Below, piece by piece: positions 59,696-64,000 of a DNA stretch of 64,000 nucleotides (position 1 is its first letter; the number at the start of each line of letters is the position of its first letter). The stretch is taken from NCBI GenBank assembly GCA_948433435.1, contig CAOJDX010000003.1, forward strand, positions 27,581 through 91,580, written 5' to 3'. Both the position numbers and the translations under genes were made by a program. The notes under the pieces are model-generated. The model worked only from the letters and a program-made list of their open reading frames with translations. It made no database searches and was not told the origin of the DNA. The stretch is from an uncultured Clostridia bacterium (GTDB taxonomy: Bacteria > Bacillota_I > Bacilli_A > RF39 > UBA660).

Positions 59696-60403
59696 ATGGA
59701 GAACAAACGTTATAAGTTAGTTGGTTCAAAAATAGGTAAGATAGCAAAAAATGAGATTGTTAGAGATCTTTTTCGATCTATTTCTGTCTCAACGGGTGTA
59801 GTTTTAGTTACTACTTCTCTTATTTATGCAGGACATAATATTAAGGTAAATAGAGAGAAGGATCAGCAGATAGTAGAGGCGGTTACTTCTGTTAATGATT
59901 CTTCTTATGTTAGTCAAATTGAAAAAAATCTTTCTATTGATTTAGAGGATGATTATGAGGACGATATTAATAAGTTATGTTCTTATTTATATATGATTGA
60001 TAACTATCAAGAAGAAGATGCTTATTTTCAATATCGAAGTAAGTGTGAACTTGTAGAAAATTATCAAGATATAGTAGATACTAGTTTGAATTTGTTAAAA
60101 AAAGAAATTGCAGCAGAGAGAAATGTTTCTATTGATCATATTGGTGTGTATGTAGGATCAGAGGGTTATTTTGCAGTTATTGATGGTGATTTGGAAAATA
60201 GAATGGATTTTCATGGTGATCAATTACGTCTTGCAAATAGTATTGCTAGCTTTCAAGGATTTCTTCCTACGGAATTTTTGAAGGATGATCAAGGCTTTGA
60301 TTTTTATATGAATAAAATGAAAAATGTTATTCTTGACTCTGTAAAATTAGTTGATCAAGTAGAGGATTATCAATTACCTGATTTTGTTAAATTTGTGAGA
60401 TAA
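59696..60403 (+). CDS. Hypothetical single-pass membrane protein
   Basis: I do not recognise this 235-residue protein. A basic N-terminus precedes one hydrophobic segment at about 28-48 (SISVSTGVVLVTTSLIYAGHN), then an extracytoplasmic acidic domain (LEDDYEDDINKLCSYLYMIDN) and a C-terminal helical part. Its place between cysS and mrnC, adjacent genes in Bacillus, marks it as lineage-specific. RBS AGGTGATA; a terminator follows. Confidence 0.62.
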   Translation: MENKRYKLVGSKIGKIAKNEIVRDLFRSISVSTGVVLVTTSLIYAGHNIKVNREKDQQIVEAVTSVNDSSYVSQIEKNLSIDLEDDYEDDINKLCSYLYMIDNYQEEDAYFQYRSKCELVENYQDIVDTSLNLLKKEIAAERNVSIDHIGVYVGSEGYFAVIDGDLENRMDFHGDQLRLANSIASFQGFLPTEFLKDDQGFDFYMNKMKNVILDSVKLVDQVEDYQLPDFVKFVR

Positions 60404-60420
60404 GGCATAGGCCTTTTTCT
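60402..60420 (+). terminator. Terminator
   Basis: AAGGC (60402-60406), loop ATAG, GCCTT (60411-60415), then T-rich sequence; it overlaps the upstream stop codon. Confidence 0.7.
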
Positions 60421-60436
60421 TTTTTAAGGAGGATTT

Positions 60437-60820
60437 ATGGATATACGTGAAGTTAATGTTTTGGTATTAGCATATATCGGGGATGGTGTTTATGAAAATT
60501 ATGTTAGACACTTTTTAGTTGAAAATAAAGGTGTGAGTGTAGATCAATTGCAATCTAGCTCAGTTTCTTATGTGTCTGCTAAAAGTCAAGCTAACTTTTT
60601 AAAAATTTTGATGGAAAGAAATTTTTTTACTGCAGATGAATTGGATGTAATAAAACGGGCACGTAATTATAAAAACAGTCGTCATCCAAAAAATTGTGAT
60701 ATTATTACTTATAAACATGCTACAGCATTGGAAGCTATTATTGGTTATTTGGATTTAGTTGGAGAGCAAAATAGAATAAAGTGTATTATGGATCTTATTT
60801 TAGGAGGGAATTTATGTTAG
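60437..60820 (+). CDS. mrnC: Mini-ribonuclease 3 (MrnC)
   Basis: A 127-residue RNase III-like protein lacking the dsRNA-binding domain. The catalytic signature appears as LAYIGDGVYENYVR at about 11-24, and the second acidic site near HATALEAIIGYLDL. It matures 23S rRNA in Bacillus. Conserved order cysS-mrnC-rlmB. It overlaps rlmB by seven bases. RBS AAGGAGGA. Confidence 0.92.
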   Translation: MDIREVNVLVLAYIGDGVYENYVRHFLVENKGVSVDQLQSSSVSYVSAKSQANFLKILMERNFFTADELDVIKRARNYKNSRHPKNCDIITYKHATALEAIIGYLDLVGEQNRIKCIMDLILGGNLC

Positions 60821-61512
60821 TTTATGGAAGAAATGTTGCTTATGAAACTTTAAAATACAATCAAAAAAGTATTCGAAAAATTGTTTTTCAGGAAGGTTTT
60901 AATGATAAAAAAATAATTTCTTATGTGCAAAAAAGCAAAATCAATGTTGAATTTCGAAAAAAGAGGGAAATGGATGATTTGGCAAAAGGGTTACATCAAG
61001 GTATAATTTTAGATGTTACGGATTATCAATATTATTCTTTAAATGATATTTTTAAAAATGAAGCGAATTTTATCGTAATTTTAGATCATCTTGAAGATCC
61101 ACATAATTTTGGAGCGATTATAAGAACTTGTGAGGCAGCAGGAGTTGATGCGATTATTGTGCCACAGGATAGAGCAACCTTAATTAACTCTACAGTGATG
61201 AAAACTAGTGCTGGTTCTTTACTTAGAACAAAGGTTGTTAAAGTTGTTAATTTAGTTAATGCCATAAAACAACTACAAGAGCATGGTTTTTGGATTGTTG
61301 GTTCTGATATGAATGGGCAAGATTTTAAAACAATAGATTATTCTTCAAAAACTGCCTTAGTAATTGGTAATGAAGGTAAGGGAATTTCTTCTTTAGTTAA
61401 AAAATCATGTGATTTTATAGCTAGTATTCCTATGTATGGTGAAATTAATAGTTTAAATGCTTCTGTTGCTTCTGGTATCATGATATATGAGGTGATCCGT
61501 AATAGAAAGTAG
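60814..61512 (+). CDS. rlmB: 23S rRNA 2'-O-methyltransferase RlmB (SpoU family)
   Basis: A 232-residue SpoU-type methyltransferase: N-terminal substrate-binding domain, then LDHLEDPHNFGAIIRTCEAAGVD, LVIGNEGKGIS and the knot segment SLNASVASGIMIYE. It methylates a 23S rRNA guanosine. An upstream GTG at 60781 is in frame, but AGGAGG at 60802-60807 selects ATG 60814. It overlaps the mrnC end. Confidence 0.93.
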   Translation: MLVYGRNVAYETLKYNQKSIRKIVFQEGFNDKKIISYVQKSKINVEFRKKREMDDLAKGLHQGIILDVTDYQYYSLNDIFKNEANFIVILDHLEDPHNFGAIIRTCEAAGVDAIIVPQDRATLINSTVMKTSAGSLLRTKVVKVVNLVNAIKQLQEHGFWIVGSDMNGQDFKTIDYSSKTALVIGNEGKGISSLVKKSCDFIASIPMYGEINSLNASVASGIMIYEVIRNRK

Positions 61513-61517
61513 GGTTT

Positions 61518-62129
61518 ATGAATTATAAAGACATCAATGATTATGAATTATTATATTTAATAGAGGAACAAGATGATCATTATAGAGATTTGTTATTTGA
61601 AAAATATTATCCTGTAGTAAGTAATTTATCTTATAAATATTTTTATCAATATAAAAATATTTTAGATGAGTATGATGATCTTTATCAAGAAGGAATTATA
61701 GGACTTAATTATGCAGTTAATAAATTTGATTTGCAAAAAGATGTTTCATTTTATTCGTATGCTATTTTATGTATTGAGAGTAAATTAAAAGATTATATTA
61801 GGAAATTAAGTAGAAATAAAAATTTAATGATGAAAAGTGCTTTATCTTTATCCTATGAAATAGGAGAAAATATATTATTGGAGGATGTTATTGCAACAGA
61901 TAATAATACCTTTTGTTCTCTTGTTTTAGAGGATCAGTATCATTTTTTAATTCATTTTAAGAATATGTTGTCTTTGAAAGAATCTTTTATTTTTGAACTT
62001 AGATTTAATGGTTTTTCTTACGAAGAAATTGCTAAACTGTTAGATATTAAAAAGGCTAATATATATTCTTATATTAGACAAATTAAAATTAAATTTAAAA
62101 ATATAAATGATGTAGATTGTCTTTTTTGA
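61518..62129 (+). CDS. SigH-like RNA polymerase sigma factor
   Basis: A 203-residue sigma-70 family protein with region 2 (DDLYQEGIIGLNYAVNKFDL, then the helix around SFYSYAILCIESKLKDYIRK) and a region 4 helix-turn-helix (SYEEIAKLLDIKKANIYSYIRQIKIKFK). Position between rlmB and secE-nusG matches sigH of Bacillus, which drives entry into sporulation and competence. Homology is modest, so it may be a distant SigH or a ComX-type factor. ComK and spore genes in the window fit such a regulator. It begins five bases after the rlmB stop with a weak RBS (GGGTTT). Confidence 0.8.
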   Translation: MNYKDINDYELLYLIEEQDDHYRDLLFEKYYPVVSNLSYKYFYQYKNILDEYDDLYQEGIIGLNYAVNKFDLQKDVSFYSYAILCIESKLKDYIRKLSRNKNLMMKSALSLSYEIGENILLEDVIATDNNTFCSLVLEDQYHFLIHFKNMLSLKESFIFELRFNGFSYEEIAKLLDIKKANIYSYIRQIKIKFKNINDVDCLF

Positions 62130-62166
62130 CCTTTTATTATAGAATTATAATAGTAGGGTGATGTCT

Positions 62167-62826
62167 ATGAAAAAGAATGATGCTAGTATTTGTACTTTAA
62201 GAGAATGGTTATTAGAGCATAACGTTAATAAGGATAAGGATATTCCAGAGTTTAAAAATTTAATTTATCATTTAGACTTTACTATGAAAAACCTTCATCA
62301 TGCAGGGGAATTTATTACTAGTTTTAATATTGATGATATTTTAGTTTCAGGACAATTTGTTAAGTATACTAGAACTAGTAAATTATATTATGAAGATAGA
62401 GATTATCTTATTCATAAGAATATTATTTATTTATCTTGTTTTGCTTTGGGGGTTTACAATGATTGTTTGAATTATATTAATCCAGATAATTTATCTGGTA
62501 TCAAGGAAAATTTTTCTGCTTTTTCAATGTTTATTCCAGAGGATGTTGTACCTTATTATAAAGGGATTTTTCAAAGAGATGCTAATGTTTATTTAAGTGA
62601 TTATGTTAAAGCAAAAGTTGAAAGAGATAGAATTAGAGATGTTTCTATGCTTAATCAGGATGGTTCTTCTAACAATAAAAATATTTCGACATACTCTAAA
62701 AGCACTTTAGCTGGTCGATTATTTGCTGATGATAATAAGGCTGCCTTTATTCAATTAGTTTTATTTCCGGTTATTATTCTTTTGTTAGCAATTTTAATTC
62801 CAATTATGATTATTTTAGGAACATAA
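62167..62826 (+). CDS. Hypothetical tail-anchored membrane protein
   Basis: I do not recognise this 219-residue protein. It is mostly a soluble cytoplasmic domain (LREWLLEHNVNKDKDIPEF, IIYLSCFALGVYNDC) with a single hydrophobic segment at the very C-terminus (about 197-218, LVLFPVIILLLAILIPIMII), a tail-anchor arrangement. AGGG at 62155-62158 selects ATG 62167 over 62161. It lies between the sigma factor and secE. Confidence 0.65.
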   Translation: MKKNDASICTLREWLLEHNVNKDKDIPEFKNLIYHLDFTMKNLHHAGEFITSFNIDDILVSGQFVKYTRTSKLYYEDRDYLIHKNIIYLSCFALGVYNDCLNYINPDNLSGIKENFSAFSMFIPEDVVPYYKGIFQRDANVYLSDYVKAKVERDRIRDVSMLNQDGSSNNKNISTYSKSTLAGRLFADDNKAAFIQLVLFPVIILLLAILIPIMIILGT

Positions 62827-62941
62827 CTTTTTATAAATAAGATGGTGCTTTTTCTTGACTTTTTTTGAGGAAAGTGCTATTTTATTGGTGAACACGAAAG
62901 AGTGTTTTTATTTTACAAAATTTTAAAGAAAAGGTGATTTT

Positions 62942-63169
62942 ATGGCCAAGAAGAATATGGATAAAGAAAAAAAAGAAAAGAAAAGTATATGGAATAAGTT
63001 TATGACATTTTGTCATGGAGTAAAGACTGAGAGTAAGAGAATACATTGGATTTCAAAAAGAGAGCTTACTAAGTATTCTATAGCCACATTAGTATTTGTG
63101 TGTATTTTTTCAATGTTCTTTTATTTAGTTGATGTTATTTATGCTTTAGTACATTCATTAATAGGTTAG
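62942..63169 (+). CDS. secE: Preprotein translocase subunit SecE
   Basis: A 75-residue protein with a basic N-terminus, the conserved amphipathic segment VKTESKRIHWISKRELTKYS and one C-terminal TM segment (ATLVFVCIFSMFFYLVDVIYALV). SecE is the clamp of the SecYEG channel. It precedes nusG as in nearly all bacteria; rpmG is missing. RBS AAAGGTGAT. Confidence 0.94.
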   Translation: MAKKNMDKEKKEKKSIWNKFMTFCHGVKTESKRIHWISKRELTKYSIATLVFVCIFSMFFYLVDVIYALVHSLIG

Positions 63170-63181
63170 GAGGTAGTTATT

Positions 63182-63715
63182 TTGGAAAAGCAATGGTTTG
63201 TAGTTAATACTTATTCAGGACATGAAAATAAGGTAAAAGAAAAGCTTGAAATGAGAGCAGAATCAATGGGAATGCAAGATTATATTTATCGCGTAGTTGT
63301 TCCTATGCAAAAAGAAGTGGAAGTTAAAAATGGTGTAGAAAAAGAAAAAGAGAGAAAAATGTTTCCAGGTTATATTTTAGTGGAAATGGTTATGACTGAT
63401 GAAGCATGGTATATTGTTCGTAATACACCAGGAGTTACTGGTTTTATTGGATCTAGTGGAAAAGGTGCTAAACCTACACCACTTCAACCTTATGAGGTAG
63501 ATAAAGTATTGAATAGTATGGGTATTAGTAGAATGGATGTTAATAAAGATTTAGCTGAGGGAGTTAAAGTTAGTATTATTGATGGACCATTTAAGGGAAT
63601 GTTTGGAAAAGTTTCTTCTATTGATACCGTTAATAATAAAGTGGAGTTATTAGTTGACTTATTTGGACAAGAAACTAGTGTAGAAGTGGAATTAAATCAA
63701 ATTGAAAAGGCATAA
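63182..63715 (+). CDS. nusG: Transcription antitermination/termination factor NusG
   Basis: A 177-residue NusG: N-terminal NGN domain (QWFVVNTYSGHENKVKEKLE, KMFPGYILVEMVM) and C-terminal KOW domain (GVKVSIIDGPFKGMFGKVSSID). It binds RNA polymerase and modulates elongation and pausing. The start codon is TTG (63182), eight bases after AGGAGG; no ATG is nearer. secE-nusG form one unit, expected to be followed by ribosomal proteins, but here another membrane protein intervenes. Confidence 0.95.
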   Translation: MEKQWFVVNTYSGHENKVKEKLEMRAESMGMQDYIYRVVVPMQKEVEVKNGVEKEKERKMFPGYILVEMVMTDEAWYIVRNTPGVTGFIGSSGKGAKPTPLQPYEVDKVLNSMGISRMDVNKDLAEGVKVSIIDGPFKGMFGKVSSIDTVNNKVELLVDLFGQETSVEVELNQIEKA

Positions 63716-63749
63716 TTTATATTTTGAGCAATAATTAGGAGGGAATATG

Positions 63750-64000
63750 ATGAGGAAAAAGAGACGGTGGAAAAAGCTTAAATTATTTTTAATAGGAGGA
63801 GCGATTGGTTTAACTTTTGGAAAGGGATGTAACTTAATTTATCGCAGTGTTGTGGGAGATATTGAATTAGAAAATGATTTTGATCCTAATTCTATTGATG
63901 AGATGAATGAAATGGGTGATGATATTAATGCAGTAGCTGGAAAAGCAGAAAATAGAGTTGATCAACCTAATGTAAGAGAAGATTTCTCTGTATATTCATA
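63750..64000 (+). CDS. Hypothetical membrane-anchored protein, 5' part only
   Basis: The frame opens with ATG 63747 and ATG 63750; AGGAGGG at 63738-63744 favours 63750 and the frame is open at the window end, showing 83 residues. A strongly basic start (RKKRRWKKLK) precedes one short hydrophobic segment (LFLIGGAIGLTFGKG) and an acidic part (ENDFDPNSIDEMNEMGDD). No family is recognised. It follows nusG by 34 bases, where rplK would be expected. Confidence 0.6.
   Translation, partial: MRKKRRWKKLKLFLIGGAIGLTFGKGCNLIYRSVVGDIELENDFDPNSIDEMNEMGDDINAVAGKAENRVDQPNVREDFSVYS

Noticed and set aside
62890..62910. Hairpin AACAC/GTGTT before secE
   Set aside because: A five-base stem with T-rich 3' side; could be a weak terminator but the support is poor.

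Overview
The window is AT-rich DNA from a low-GC Gram-positive bacterium of the Bacilli or a related gut lineage. All three standard stop codons are used, including TGA in holB, yabG and the SigH-like gene, so this is not a code-4 mollicute. Gene order follows the Bacillus subtilis origin region: dnaN-recF-gyrB-gyrA, tadA-dnaX-ybaB-recR-bofA, holB-ricT-rsmI, pth-mfd-spoVT, metG-tatD-ksgA, yabG-veg-spoVG, yabP-yabQ-divIC-tilS-ftsH, dusB-lysS, and clpC-cysS-mrnC-rlmB-sigma-secE-nusG. Every convincing gene lies on the + strand, consistent with the leading strand moving away from oriC. Several genes found in this order in Bacillus are missing: yaaA, yabA, rnmV, spoIIE, hprT, ctsR/mcsA/mcsB, radA and disA.

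Region by region. 0-8 kb: dnaN (5' truncated), a ComK-like competence regulator, a coiled-coil membrane protein behind a G-tract promoter, then recF-gyrB-gyrA. 7.9-9.4 kb: about 1.4 kb without a gene, holding two perfect parS sites, two Noc-type palindromes, two DnaA-box-like sites and a small SRP RNA. 9.4-16.6 kb: a compact replication, repair and RNA-modification cluster with two more Noc-type palindromes, one inside dnaX and one upstream of pth. 16.7-24.7 kb: mfd, spoVT, a T-box leader and metG, tatD. 24.8-28.2 kb: a TasA/camelysin-like protein, an ER-type SipW-like signal peptidase and three membrane proteins, placed between tatD and ksgA. 30.4-40.9 kb: one gene for a surface protein of about 3480 residues with cohesin-like, dockerin-like, seven tandem beta-type repeats and an M26 (ZmpA/B/C) zinc metalloprotease domain. 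41.3-42.7 kb: a thymidylate synthase-like gene broken by a frame change. 42.9-48.7 kb: sporulation-lineage genes, then divIC, tilS and ftsH. 49-52 kb: dusB and lysS. 52.3-55.7 kb: a YfcC-like transporter and a TasA-like/C-type-lectin-like fusion behind a second G-tract promoter. 55.9-64 kb: clpC, cysS, mrnC, rlmB, a SigH-like sigma factor, secE and nusG.

The strongest unexplained signal is a pair of related promoters, 52.5 kb apart, each with TTGACA, a nine-base spacer segment containing TGCCT, a pure G tract and a -10 hexamer. The G tracts differ (six and ten), giving spacers of 15 and 19 bp around the optimal 17. This is the layout expected of phase-variable promoters controlled by slippage. 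Other points are a possible programmed frameshift site in dnaX, a seven-codon minicistron coupled to recF, and an extended set of sporulation and competence genes (ComK, SigH-like, BofA, RicT, SpoVT, YabG, Veg, SpoVG, YabP, YabQ). All functional calls come from reading sequence motifs and gene order; no database search was run.
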